Shown in pieces: positions 47,691 to 59,948 of a DNA stretch of 64,000 bases; the stretch's first letter is position 1, and each line of letters begins with the position of its first letter. The stretch is from positions 68,455,501 through 68,519,500 of the forward strand of contig NC_058341.1 in the NCBI RefSeq assembly GCF_905475395.1. The letters run 5' to 3'. Under the pieces are notes generated by a model that worked only from the letters and a program-made list of their open reading frames with translations, made no database searches and was not told the DNA's origin. Made by a program: the position numbers and the translations under genes. The DNA comes from Chrysoperla carnea. Taxonomy: Eukaryota; Arthropoda; Insecta; Neuroptera; Chrysopidae.

Positions 47691-48436
47691 CATGGATTGT
47701 ATATATTTTAAATTTATACGTTAGAACAAATGAAGGTCGATAAAAATTTTTTTAGGGTTAAGATGTTTGTTTTATGGGGTACAAGACGAACCCTAGATGT
47801 GTTAAAGGTCTAGATTCGCACTAGTGTTGTTCAAGAAAACGATATTTCTAATTTCTAAAACGCTCAATAGGTTGACCTCTTGACTTTCGAAGACATTCAC
47901 TTGACCCGGTTTACTTAAAAATTCATAGAAATGCGAAACCCAATTAAATTTAATGCCATATAACTCAGTATAATTCAATACTAAAAGCGATTGTAGCATA
48001 TTTTTGTAATCTGCTTGAAGGTGTAAGTATAATTTTTCAAGGTCAGTTAACAGCGTGTAACATTCTGATAATAACTTTGATTAGTTTGAATTCAGATCTA
48101 ATGACTAAACAGGATGAAGATTTATATAGAATGAAGAAGGGCATAGAAAACAAACCTAAGTTCTCTCGAGAACGTTTGAATATTGGAGATTCTAAATTTC
48201 AGAATTGTAAAGAAGAACACACAAAATGCAAGAATCATAGAGATATTGAATAGAATCAATTTAGTTCATATTTGAATTTTAGACAATGTATTCGACGATT
48301 GCCAAAGCAGCATTAGCCTTACTAACTTGCTTATACGAGTATTTTAAAAAGTGCCTTGAAGAATTGCGTACGCCTAGTTAATTATATAATATTATATAAT
48401 ATATAATAACATTCCGAATCTATTTCAATTATATTG
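47691..48436. other. nothing recognised
   Basis: AT-rich spacer. Confidence 0.4.
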
Positions 48437-48922
48437 TTTTTATACCATGTATATGAAAAATATTAATGCTATGAACAAAATTTTGGTATGGGTGTTCATA
48501 AAATCACTTAATTAGTCCATTTTCGGTTGTCTGTCTGTCTGTCTGTCTGTCTGTCGTTTGTCCGTCTGTCATCCCGAAAACTCAAAAAAGAAAAAATATA
48601 TCAAGCTGAAATTTTTTTAGCGTGCTTAGGACGTAAAAAGTGATGTCAGTTCGTAAATGAGCAACATAGGCCAATTGGGTCTTGGGTCCGTAGGACCCAT
48701 CGTGTAAAAGCGTTAGAGATAGAACAAATGTTTATTCATCAAAAATGTTCCTTAAAAAATAAACAACTTTTGTTGGAAACATTTTTTCGTAAACATCAGT
48801 GTTTACCCCTGAGAGCGCAAATTATGCGCGAATTGTATAGTATGTATTATATGGAAATGTCAGTTATATATGTGTGAAATGAATGTATGTGTAATGTCAA
48901 TTGTTTGTTTTCACTTGTTTCA
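48437..48922 (+). mobile_element. family A copy with (CTGT)n
   Basis: TTTTTATACCATGTATATGA to TTGTTTGTTTTCACTTG. The simple tract is CTGT units at 48530-48555 instead of CCGT, so the tract varies between copies. Confidence 0.75.
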
Positions 48923-49498
48923 AGGAACTTCAAGTTGTTTGACAATTTGCCAGTGCTTCTAAATTCCGATAGTATGCTGTTTTTATTAGCTTATAGAAGC
49001 CTGATTGGCATTCAGGGATCTGCAAGGAATAAAGAACAGTTCTTATAAAAGATAACAATTGTTTACGTATTCATATTATCATTTAAGTTGTAACAAATGT
49101 GATCTAACCTAACCTTTAAGATAGAATTTTAACACAATACATACTTACACATACAATAATGTTCTTTTGTATGGTATAAAAATGAAGTAAATGGCCTCTC
49201 ATATTTTTTCCAATTTTCTTTATTTTACATACTACCATACTACAAAATGAATAGTGTTTTTCTTCGTTTCTCGTATACAATATCTATATATGGGTAATAT
49301 ACATAAAAATTCACTGACTATATATATAGTACCTAATACCATGAATATTGATTAAGTTAAATACACGTAATATTTTATCATCAATATTATACGGAGTTTG
49401 TACCCATCCATGTACCATTACAATACAAGGTGCCTAAAAATAACTTCGATGGTTCATTGTTCCAAATTAAATGCGAAATTCTTTTCTCTATTTATAAA
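48923..49498. other. nothing recognised
   Basis: AT-rich spacer with one GATCTAACCTAACC near 49100. Confidence 0.4.
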
Positions 49499-49724
49499 AA
49501 AAGTAGCAGTTAACTCATCTGGCTAGGGTAGCGAGTTCGATTCCCGCCGTCACAACAAAAATTAATTTTATTCATGGTTGTGATGGGCTGTTGTAGTGCA
49601 TGGTATAACTAAATGAACTTATCAGTGGAAAGGTGTTAAAACGCATATATGGTATAGCAATGGACTCTATAGCCTAAGTGTGTTTTTCGTGGCCAGCTAA
49701 TATTACCTAACCTAACCTAACCCA
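49499..49724 (+). mobile_element. tRNA-derived SINE type 1, copy 2
   Basis: B box GAGTTCGATTCCCGCCG, then GTTGTGATGGGCTG, CATATATGGTATAGCAATGG and a tail of CCTAA units ending at about 49723. The A-box region is shortened. Confidence 0.75.
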
Positions 49725-51235
49725 CCCGCTTCGCAGGGCAACTCCAATTTTAAATGCAAAAGACTTTCGCGTCATAAAATGTCACTTTATTTGCCATCAC
49801 TTATCCCTGCTAATTTCATTAGTTTTAATTTTTTTTTAAATAAAGTACAGCTCATGTTACTCGCAGCTTTCTATATAACCGTATCCAATGTACATCTATA
49901 TTAATTAATGTATCCTGAAACTTTCATCTGCTTTTTCACCGCTATAAGAGTTCAAGTTTCAAACATCCTTCCTTACGCTCATCTATAGTGTCAAAAAACC
50001 CTACCACATGCACTGGACGTGCAGACATTGTATACAAAACAGAACTGAACAGGAGAACTCGAAATTTGAACAGGAGAACTTAGTGTTCTTGAAAGGAAAA
50101 TTAATTTGGCAGATATTTGATTCGAAACTATTAGTTGATCTGTATCAAACATTCATTCTATAATATTTTATTTTTTAAGAAAATCTTTTAAAATGTTTTT
50201 CCTTTAGAAATAACAATATCCTCGACTTTTTCTGCCGGTTCGAAGTTTAAATATCTAGCTTTGTAATCATTAAATAAAAATCTCTTTTGTATATATTATA
50301 AACCACATGAAGTAAAAAAACCTGAATAACATGATATTACAGCAAACGAAGATTTACATTTGCCTATAAAATTATTTATATGGGTTTTCCAAATACAATA
50401 TTTCATCCTTTTTTACACCCCTTAGGAGATGAATTTACTATCTTCAGGTCTAAGTGACCGTATAAGAAAATAAAGGAACGTGTATCAACACAATTTTATC
50501 CTTCTAGACCCATTTGAGGGGTGCGTTGACCGGTCAGTCAGTTTCTCTTTGTATAATAATAAATAACACACACACATTGGCCTTCTTTTTAGTTCATAAT
50601 TTCATGGAACCCTATACTCATTTGTTACGGAACCCTAAAATTAAAAAAAAAATTTGTTCCATCGGTGAAAGAAATTTTAAAATCGGCAAAGTAGTTTTTC
50701 AGATTATCCATGATAATTTTCACTCTTTTTTTCACCAAGCTAGTTATAAGTTAAATTTCCAAGCGCAAGGAAAACCAAAGCTATATAGCACGGTAGCCTT
50801 TGCTTTTGAAGTTAATATTTCTCAACGGGTAACTGTTACTTTAATGACAATAATAAACGAAAATCATGTATAAATATTTTCAAACCTTAGTCTTGGTGCT
50901 CGTTCTACCTTAACAAGATGAACACAAATTTAAGAATTTTTGCAACTTTATTATTATACTATTTAAATATTACACTAACACGATGACTAGGAAATCATCA
51001 CCTTTCACATGGACGTATGTGAAAATTTATACATTTTATAGAAATTGTGTGTTACCGGTAAATACGTTACCGGTAAATACATGCCACTCTGTACCTAAAA
51101 ATCGTTTGTAATCTGCTAATTTTTTATTTTGTATTCATTATAAATAATAATGAAGATAATGAGGTTTAACCTCCGTTTCTCAGACATATACGCCTATAAC
51201 AGAGGCCACCCACATCATTATTTGTTAATCTTTAT
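49725..51235. other. no supportable gene
   Basis: The start (CCCACCCGCTTCGCAGGGCA) resembles the beginning of family E-like retroposons. The 119-codon frame at 50514-50873 (+) shows no family match and no promoter. Confidence 0.4.
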
Positions 51236-51452
51236 TTATTTAATTACAAACATACTTACAATTACATTTTGAAGTGGGTGGAGTCGGTTACTTCGTTCTT
51301 ACCCAAGCGACGACAATGTGATCAATTCTGCACTCCCATTAATTATAAATTGTTCACACTGCCGCTGCCTGGATTCGAACCCGCAACATAAGTCTAAATG
51401 GACAAACAGACAAAGACAAACGCCTTAGACCACTCGGCCATTTAGGCTCTAT
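51236..51452 (-). mobile_element. tRNA-Leu/Ser-like SINE, type 2
   Basis: On the minus strand, ATGGCCGAGTGGTCTAAGGC (A box with long-variable-arm tRNA character) is followed by GCGGGTTCGAATCCAGGCAG (B box), then a non-tRNA body down to a TAAATAAATAAA tail. The cloverleaf arms do not close, so it is not a functional tRNA gene. Confidence 0.75.
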
Positions 51453-53264
51453 TTTGTATTCATTATAAAAAGCTTATATCTTAACTATTATTATAATTGT
51501 GAAAGTAACTCTATCTGCCTGTTTGTCTGTCTGTTACGTTTTCACGACTTTCAACGACTTTCAAAAGTAAATTAAATGATAAAGGTTTGATAAATTTGTC
51601 TTATACAATTTAATTGAGATTCAATACATACTAAATAATAATAAAAACATGGAGAGTGCCGATACATTTTTTTTTTTACGCAATGAAGATATATACAAAG
51701 TAGTGGCGTTTTTTTTTATTCATAAACAGATTCTTTAATCAAGATACGTTTAAATTTTTAAATAATAGAATTGTTGTTCATGAGTTCGTATTTAATTCAC
51801 TCACTCCCCATTAAATTAACTTCTTACAACATCCTAAACATCACTTATTTAATTTGGAAAATAAAATAAGTGAAATTTACAAAATTTTAAAAATTCCCTA
51901 ATATATATATTATATTTTTGTCCATTGTTTTTCGGTCTTAGCTTTATGTCCTCCAATGGGCGTTCTATTCAACTTAATGTGACACATTGCCTATAACCAG
52001 CGGACAATCAAGACACGCTTAACGATTCCTCATTTATCAAATTATAACCACAAAATAGTTTAAAATGTATTAATTTAGTCTGTTCCAAAAGTATGAAAAC
52101 AGGAAAATATTTTTACTAGATCTAATAGAAAATCAACACACAATTCTGGAACATCGGCTATATTTTCCATTTTAGTTCTCGACTTAACAAAAGTAGTCTA
52201 TGCCCATGAGTGAGTGGAAAATCAATGTTTATTATTGAAAATTTGACCTGAACGTGACTCATGGCAGTAATGAAGAACAAGTTGATGTTCGACGTCGTCA
52301 TGACAGTCATAGAATAACTTAATTTTCCATTGTCATTATCAAGTTGACGGCCTGGTTTTGAATTCATCAACCCATGGGTTTTTACATCGAAGCAATGGGT
52401 GAAGATCGACATTATACCGTCACTTGTACTATTTGGATATTTATAAATTTTTTTTTAAGGGAAATCGTAATCGTTTCACTGTAAAATACAAAAAATAATA
52501 GTTTAAAAAACTCTTAAACATTTTATCTTAAAAAAGCGGGGGGTCTAAATTTCAATTATTGTAAATATTTTATAGACAGATATTGGTATAAGTAAAGTCA
52601 TTGTAAAATATTTTAAAAAGCACCCCACACTTTTTTACAATAAAAATATTTTTGTGAATTTAAAGAAATTATTTTCTGATTTGAGTTCAGCTAGTTACAA
52701 AAGCACGGCGTATTTTAGTTTTTTAAACTATTATTTATTTTGTGTGTGTGTTTTTTTTAGACTATTGTTTATTTCTCAAAAATTCAGTATGGGAGCGAAA
52801 ATAAATGTTCATATTTTCAGAAATGGAAATCGTCATTCTTAAAAATCCTGATCAAGATAATCAAATAAACTTATTAAATTATTGTGTTGTCATCTTTCCT
52901 AGATCAGTATACCAAATTTCGAGTTCTGGCGTTTTGAAGGGGTTAAAATCATGTTCTAACTTTCCGTTATATACTAACACACTAACATACGTATGAAGCT
53001 ATTAAAAGCGTGTTAAAACTAGCGAAGTACGCTAAACTACGAGTACCTTAATTATGCTACGTTCTAATAAAATTGGTAGAAGCCATCCAACATTGCACTT
53101 ATAACCTGCCACGCCGAGTGCTAAAAAGAATAAAATTTTCAAAGATGTATTGCTTTCAATTTTTCCAATAGAAATAAACAAATCTAGATTTAATATAATA
53201 AAACAGTATAGAAATTTTAAGCCTAAAGCCTGAAGAAATGTCAAACAAATGCCTTATGCTTACT
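51453..53264. other. no supportable gene
   Basis: 51500-51560 (GTGAAAGTAACTCTATCTGC, CTGTCTGTTACG) is a common retroposon-type fragment. Frames at 52158-53244 are unrecognised. Confidence 0.4.
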
Positions 53265-54994
53265 TAGTCTAGTTAAGAAATTCAAATTGGTGAAATATAG
53301 AAATAATTCTCGTAAAAATACTCGATAGCTCGAAGGGAGTATGTCTAAAAAATTGTGCCAGAAGCGTTTTTTAGCACAAATAAAATTTCAAAAATTATAA
53401 AGATTAAAAAAAGGTATTTCGTTTTTCGCAAGTATTTCATAAAATATTAAACTTAAGATATTAAAAAAAAAAAAATTCTTAAATAGGAAAAAATTTTCAA
53501 TAAATAACTCCCACGCACGGAAGTCTATATTTCCATTATTTATAATTTAATTTAACGCTGAAAATAAGTCTTTTGGCATCAGTTTTAGATTGTTGTTACA
53601 TCGTAAACTAATGAAATGAAAATTCTAGAAAATTTTCTGAATCAATAAATGTCTAACTTGTTGAAAAATAAAACTACGATAAATTTCCAACGATAATTAA
53701 TTCTTTAGAGTAAATTTTTTTTTTTCACTTTAGAGTAAAAAAATTATTTAGTGTGAGATTAATACTCGTTTTTGCCGATAGGTATAACAACAAATATTGA
53801 CAATATAAATTCAAATTACAAACAATGGAGATAGACTTCCGGGATTTTGGGTTTTATATTGGAAAATATCTACTTTTTAAGGATGTATGAGACGGGAGGA
53901 CACAAATTTAAAAAATATATTACGATAAATTTCCAACGATAATTAATTCTTTAGAGTAAATTTTTTTTTTTCACTTTAGAGTAAAAAAATTATTTAGTGT
54001 GAGATTAATACTCGTTTTTGCCGATAGGTATAACAACAAATATTGACAATATAAATTCAAATTACAAACAATGGAGATAGACTTCCGGGATTTTGGGTTT
54101 TATATTGGAAAATATCTACTTTTTAAGGATGTATGAGACGGGAGGACACAAATTTAAAAAATATATATTTTCAATTTTGATAATTAATTATATTATGACT
54201 TGACGACATAAGACGAAAGGTAAGCTTCGATATCTGGCGAATTTTTCAAACTATCAAAATTGAAAATTTTGTTTAATTATTAAGCTTTCAATATTTCGAT
54301 AGCCAAGGCACATATCGAAGAATTTTATTTTAATTTTTATCTACATTAATGAAGTTATAACAAAATTCATCATCAAAGTTGAAAATAAGATAAAAATAAT
54401 TTCAACCCAAAATCTACCCTGCTCTTACATCCTCATATGGAGGAAGACACTTGGTTTTTTTCGTTTCTATGCCATTGCTGATATGTTTACTTTCTATTAA
54501 AAAATTTTTTTTTAAAATTTGTTTTCATTCATTATAAGTGAAAATTATCAAAAACTTTGAAAATATGACGTTTTTTGAGATTCCTCCATAAAAGCCAATG
54601 TATTCTATATCTATTTTCAATGAATTTTTTTTTTTATATTTTCATGGATACTTATGCTGAAATTTTAACCACATATTCTTTGAATAAAATTCTGCCTATA
54701 GAAAAATTTTGAGCCTTTAAAGCAAACATTGTTGTCATGTCCATACTTCCTTAAAAATCTTTTCTTTTTTTTTTTTAATTTCTTAAATATTAATATTTTA
54801 TGAATTATTTTCGAAAAATGAAATATCTTCTTGTTTTTTCATCTTTAATTGTTTTTAACTTTTGAAATATTTTCTGTGCTGAAAACCGCTTCTGGGATAT
54901 TTTTCTAGACATCATTCCGTATCCAACAAGCTCACACGTATTTTTACGATCATTATTTCTATATTTCACCAATTTGAACTTGTTAACTAGACTA
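53265..54994. mobile_element. family D element with long inverted ends (1.73 kb)
   Basis: TAGTCTAGTTAAGAAATTC at 53265 is mirrored by AACTTGTTAACTAGACTA ending at 54994, and the pairing continues through AATTGGTGAAATATAGAAAT. Inside are a 246-bp tandem duplication and a region related to MITE family M (AAGGATGTATGAGACGGGAG; CATTCATTATAAGTG; CTCAAAAAACGTCATA in complement). Non-coding; composite. Confidence 0.7.
53676..54167. repeat. 246-bp tandem duplication, apparently perfect
   Basis: 53676-53921 and 53922-54167 both run from ACGATAAATTTCCAACGATA to ACACAAATTTAAAAAATATA. Even the T11 run inside is equal in length, so the duplication is young, or an assembly artefact. Confidence 0.9.
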
Positions 54995-55357
54995 TCTAGT
55001 GGATTAAGTAATATTACTTTGCTAGAATATCACCCGGTATTTATCAAATTCAATAGGGTAGATAAATGTGTTCTTTGAGAGAGACTTATATCTCTATTGT
55101 ATAATCATTTCTGAACGATGGATGCTGTGCGATACGATACGATGGTGTTCTATATTGCATAATAGTAAAGTGTAAAGCGATGAATCGTTGTGTTTTTTTA
55201 TTTGTTTACATAAACTCACTCACATATCTACATAAAGCAGTTGTGTTAGATATGGTTTGGGGAGCAGATCCACAGCTTTTCGATCTAGTAAATTATTGCG
55301 TTTATTTATTAATCCTTGCTAATATTATAATACTGAAGAGTATGTTTGTTTGTTGTC
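54995..55357. other. nothing recognised
   Basis: A 66-codon frame at 55180-55380 runs into the SINE and is not convincing. Confidence 0.4.
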
Positions 55358-55640
55358 GCCGTATTAGCTCAGTTGGTTAGGGCGTAGCCAATTCCGTCCG
55401 CGGTATGCTTAGGGTAGTGGGTTCATTTCCTGCAACAAAATTAATTTAATTAATAGTTGTGATGGGCTGGTGTAGTGCATGGTATATGCATGAAGGAGGT
55501 GCACTCAGCCTCTGAGATTGAGGAGCTGATAAATGAAATTATCAGCGGAAAGGTGGTAAAATACATATATGGTATCGCAATGGGCTCTATAGCCTAATTG
55601 TGCCCTTCGTGAACAGCCAATATAACCTTAGCTAATCATG
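55358..55640 (+). mobile_element. tRNA-derived SINE type 1, copy 3 (fullest head)
   Basis: TATTAGCTCAGTTGGTTAGG (A box) and TGGGTTCATTTCCTG (degenerate B box), then GTTGTGATGGGCTGGTGT, GAGGAGCTGATAAATGAAAT and GGTATCGCAATGGGCTCTAT. The telomere-like tail is worn (ATAACCTTAGCTAA). Confidence 0.85.
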
Positions 55641-56343
55641 TTTGTTTGTTTGGCTAAACGCACTTATCTGAAGCATTGCTGGTTCAAGTTGGAAAATTCA
55701 TTTTACTGTTAGATAGTTAATTTATCGAGGAAGATTATTGGCTATAAAACCACCCGCTTTGCTGGAAGATTTGAAAACCACTGACTGGAATTTATGAGCT
55801 CATTATGAGCATTTGTCCAACCCTAGATTTAAAACATAAATAACTTTAATTTTTCAAATGGTATATGTGATTGAAACTTTTTCCACCTCCATATAATTTT
55901 TTCTTTATTCGAGTTATGAATATTACAATTTTTTTTAACCCATCTACAGTTTTAAAAAATCTATTTTTTCAAGCCCTACAGAAATTGTATCAACGTATCC
56001 ATCTTCTCGTTCCAAAAATGAAATTTTTCTTTCGAAAAATTTTTGAAATACACTCCTACATATCTCGGGTGTGATATCTTGAAACGTTTCTCTGATTATC
56101 TATTCTGAATAGGCTACATTTCAAAACAATGATTAACATTCCTATCAAACTTTTTCAATTTGTGACACATTCGATGTCAAAAGTGAATATAGATGAATGT
56201 GAATATTTTCGAAAGCAAAGATTTTTATAAAGAATAACTTCATTCCGTAAACCTTATTATAAAAAAGTTTCACATATGTAGTCAATTTAAATAGATACGC
56301 TGTATAATAGACTTTTGAAAAAATAGACATATACGTACAAATA
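55641..56343. other. nothing recognised
   Basis: Begins with a fragment (CCACCCGCTTTGCTGG at about 55751) of the retroposon seen at 37730 and 49725. No gene. Confidence 0.4.
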
Positions 56344-56664
56344 CAGTAGAATCTCGATAACTTAAACCTCGGTAACATAAAAACCTCTGTTACTTCAAAA
56401 AATACTATGTTCCCTTCCCATCAGAGCCCAAAACCTCTGTAACTTAAAATACGCAACCTCTATAATTTAAATAAATAATCTCTGTATAAGCCTCAGTAAC
56501 TACATAGAAACATGTACATACCTCTATATTAACTAGCGTACATAGAAACATGTACATACCTCTATATTAACCTTTACCTAACATAGACACTTGATAACTT
56601 AAAACCTCTATAACTTAAAATATTTTGTGTTTCCCTTGGACTTTAACTTATCGAGATTCTACTG
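56344..56664. mobile_element. pogo-like MITE (321 bp) with TA target duplication
   Basis: CAGTAGAATCTCGATAACTT is inverted at the other end (AACTTATCGAGATTCTACTG) and a TA lies outside each end (56342-56343, 56665-56666). CAGTAGAA-type ends with TA duplication are the pogo/Tigger branch of Tc1-mariner. The interior repeats ACCTCTATAACTTAAA-like blocks and has no transposase. Confidence 0.85.
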
Positions 56665-57037
56665 TAGTAACAATTATTGCAAAACTCATTATTGCAAAAA
56701 AAATCTAGGAAAATTTAGGCAAAAACTTTTTTATTTCATCCAGATCTAGGAATTTTAGATGATGCTAAACTATAGATGATACTATACTATAAATTTTTAC
56801 TGGGAATGCTATATTCTATTCATAACTCAATACTGCGTACTATATGAATGAAAAATTTTACAGATTTTAATTAAAATAACTGCATTTTCTATCAATGTGC
56901 TTCTGATTAAAATATTTTGGTAAATATTAGATTTTCAGAAAAACTTCTACAAAAAATAGATTATGGACAATTTTTCATATGATAAATACTTCCCTTTTAC
57001 GAATAATGCCATTTGAAATTGATTGAAATTGTGCAAA
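56665..57037. other. nothing recognised
   Basis: AT-rich spacer. Confidence 0.4.
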
Positions 57038-57620
57038 GCTTTTTTTATACCCTTTATATATGAAATACATATAGGTAAACGAAGTTTTGAATGTCTATCA
57101 ATACGATAACTCAAAAACGAAAATCTAGCCGAAACTTTTATAGCATTAGGACAAAAAAAGTGATATTTAGTTCGTAAATGAGCAATAGAAGTCAATTGGG
57201 TCTTGTGTCGTGTGATTTATATTGTATTAAATTGTGTAAAAGATAGAACAAAAAATTAAATATGAAAAAGTTCCTTATAAAAAAATTTATTAACTTTTGT
57301 TCGAAACATTTTTTTGTAAAAATTACTGTTTAATCTTAGGTGCGCAAATTAGATCAAAACTGTAAAAGGTAGGGAGTTGAAAAATTGCAAGTAGCTTCAA
57401 CTAGTGGTTTTATGAAACAGTTTCGTAAAATGAAAAAAAAAAATTTTGGAAGAAACTTTTGAAAATTTTCGAAAACAAAATAAATGGTGGCTGACAGGCC
57501 GCCATAATTGTGCTGGTTTTTTAAACTCTTCTAATTTATAAAAATCAATCAATAATCAACACTTTCTATACAGAGTATTCCAACAATTAACTCAGTCAAC
57601 TGTTTGTTTTCACTTGTTTA
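57038..57620 (+). mobile_element. family A copy, diverged
   Basis: TTTTTATACCCTTTATATATGA to CTGTTTGTTTTCACTTGTTT, with GGTCTTGTGTCGTG and AAATTACTGTTTAATC in the expected order. Lacks the tetranucleotide tract and carries a GGCCGCCATAATTG piece related to the hairpin at 15342. Confidence 0.65.
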
Positions 57621-58360
57621 CGTTCCATTTTGACTAAAAAGCGAATAAATCTATTCATTATTGACTATTAGTTAAATTTACAGAAAAATAAAACCAAATT
57701 TTTTATTACTGACATTAATATTTGGCCACAGGCAAACAATTTTGACACACATATGTACAAACAGAGACACGTACATAAAATTTAATTTTTTAAACCGAAC
57801 TCAGAAAGCTGCCATAGTTGTTTTTTCTCATTTTCGGGATAAAAACAATAATATTCTATCAGAAAGTTAATAATGGTACACTTATTTTAAATTTTTACTT
57901 TTTTTTTACGTTGTTTTACAGTTTAGGTTTAAATAAGCTGCTAGTGCTTGCTTTTCTAGTGATATCAATAAATATGTTATCTTATACACGATTTTTCTCT
58001 CAAAAAATTACTATTGCTATATTTTCTATGTATTTCATTACTCGCTCGATTGTCCCTGTATTTTTTGTGTGTTGTTTTCAATTTTTTTTATGTTTATTTA
58101 CGACGAAGATTTACTAGTTTTACCCAATTTTTATTTTATGTATAAATTATTTTAGTTCCGTTCATTTCGCTTTTGATTAAACGGTTGAATGTTTTATTAT
58201 TTATTGGTGAACGTACTTTAGATTGATCACCAGATTGCTCAAATTAATTTTATCGATAGAGAATTTAGTTGTAAAAGATTTTGATTCAAGGATGTGAATC
58301 GAATGATCTACTACATAACGAATTTCTTGCAATCGGCCAAGATATATCACTCTTAAGAAA
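57621..58360. other. nothing recognised
   Basis: A 99-codon frame at 57818-58117 (+) is very hydrophobic and phenylalanine-rich. That is typical of AT-rich noise and no family is suggested. Confidence 0.4.
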
Positions 58361-59158
58361 GAGTATTTTTACCCGACTGAGCCAGAAATGGTAATGTGTT
58401 TATCAGTCTATGCCTGTTCCTATGTGTCACATCAGACGCCATATTGTGAAAGAGAAAAAATGAATTTCAGCGAGCTATGAGTTAAATATAAACTGAAAAG
58501 AAAAAAACAAGTAAGGTAGTTTACATAGCGACCTTTAACAGTCAGGACCAATTATTGTGAAAATTCGAGCCGGTGTAGATTTTAATGGGTCCGGACTGTT
58601 AAAGTCGCTATGTAAACTACTGTACTTGTTATTTTCTTTTCAGTTTATTTTTAAATATGTCGGGTTTTTTGATTTTTTACCCGACTGAGCAACGTAAAGG
58701 AGTGGTAATGTGTTTATCAGCTATATATGTGTGTTCCTATCTGCCAGACGCCATATGGTGAAAATGTGTGTTTCTATATGGCTCACTAGAGACCAAATGC
58801 GATGGCCGATTTTGATGATTCAGACGTCAATCGATTTGTCTTAACCTTGGGAGTGCTTTTCATGGCAATCATGAAAATTCCATATGTCGACCACCAGACG
58901 TCATATTGGGAAAGGAATGTATTTTTATGTCAATCGATTTGTCGTAACTTTACGAGTGCTATTGACGATATGGTACTACCTAATGAAAATTCAATATGAC
59001 GACCAACAGACGCCATATTGTGAAAGGAATGTATGCGTGTTTCTTTGTGGCTAGACTAGAGGCCAAGCGCGCGGGCCGATTTTGATTGCCGACGAACTAT
59101 ATCAAGTGGTGTACCATTAAATAGCTGTTAAATATACTATTCAACTGACGTGATACTC

Positions 59159-59162
<4 letters not shown>
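58361..59162 (+). repeat. block of repeated ACCCGACTGAG / CAGACGCCATATTG units
   Basis: ACCCGACTGAGC (58370, 58680), GGTAATGTGTTTATCAG (58390, 58706) and AGACG(C/T)CATATTG (58434, 58898, 58999) recur. Hairpin H1 (58483-58653) lies inside. Confidence 0.6.
58483..58653. mobile_element. hairpin MITE family H, copy 1
   Basis: Nearly the whole segment folds on itself: AAACTGAAAAG...GTAGTTTACATAGCGAC...TTTAACAGTC pairs with GACTGTTAAAGTCGCTATGT...CTTTTCAGTTT, leaving a loop of about 40 nt. Confidence 0.8.
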
Positions 59163-59197
<35 letters not shown>

Positions 59198-59300
59198 GAA
59201 AGGAAAAGAACCTAGTATAAATAGCGACTAACCATCCAGTCGTTGTATAGTGCCTTTAACAATTGGGATCGATTAAAATCTAGACCGGCTGAAATCTTCC
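59163..59300 (+). repeat. poly(A) run and a half copy of family H
   Basis: A run of 33 A (59163-59195) precedes ACTGAAAGGAAAAGAACCTA and CTTTAACAATTGGGATC, a degraded family H arm without its partner. Confidence 0.55.
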
Positions 59301-59691
59301 CAACAATGTGAGGACTTTTCCCAACTCTAATTACAGGGAATGTGTTTATAAGCCAATATGTATATATATAATTAATTGTAAGGAACTTAATTTTATGTTC
59401 CATAATTAGGATTTTAAGAAATTAAACTTCCAAAACTGCCTTAGGCTGTTTATGTAGAATTTGATGACAAAGGAACCACTTTAGATCAAGGTGTAGTTGA
59501 TTTCACTTCACGTAGTTTTGCAAATGGTCAGCCTTTGTAGTGTTGAGCCTGATTAGATATCTAGATGGACTAATAATCAGTAGTTTAGATCACCGTAAGC
59601 TACTTAATAAACCCAATGATATTAACTCCTTTAATGAAATGACAAGATTAAGAAATTTACCGCCTTAAAATCATAACTAAAAAGTGTAAAA
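59301..59691. other. nothing recognised
   Basis: AT-rich spacer. Confidence 0.4.
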
Positions 59692-59948
59692 TAAAAAAAT
59701 AAATTTAAAAAGTCAATGGACCCAACTGAGTAAAAAGTAAACCAAACTTCATAAAAACAAGTCCAACAGTTTACATAGCGACTTTAACAGTCGGGATACA
59801 TTATTAGGAAGATTTGAGCCGGTATAGACTTTAATGGGTCCCGACTGTTAAAATCGCTATGTTAACTGTTGGACTTGTTTTTATGAAGTTTGGTTTACTT
59901 TTTACTCAGTTGGGTTTTTTGACTTTTTAAATTTATTTATTTTTTTTT
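59692..59948. mobile_element. hairpin MITE family H, copy 2 with longer arms
   Basis: Arms of about 110 bp: AAAAAGTCAATGGACCCAAC...AGTTTACATAGCGACTTTAA pairs with TTAAAATCGCTATGTTAACT...GTTGGGTTTTTTGACTTTTT. The CAGTCGGGA/TCCCGACTG core matches copy 1. Confidence 0.85.

Noticed and set aside
50514..50873. 119-codon frame (+)
   Set aside because: No motif, promoter or resemblance; AT-rich composition makes such frames common here.
51360..51452. Functional tRNA gene
   Set aside because: The A and B boxes are good but the acceptor and anticodon stems do not pair convincingly and a SINE body follows.
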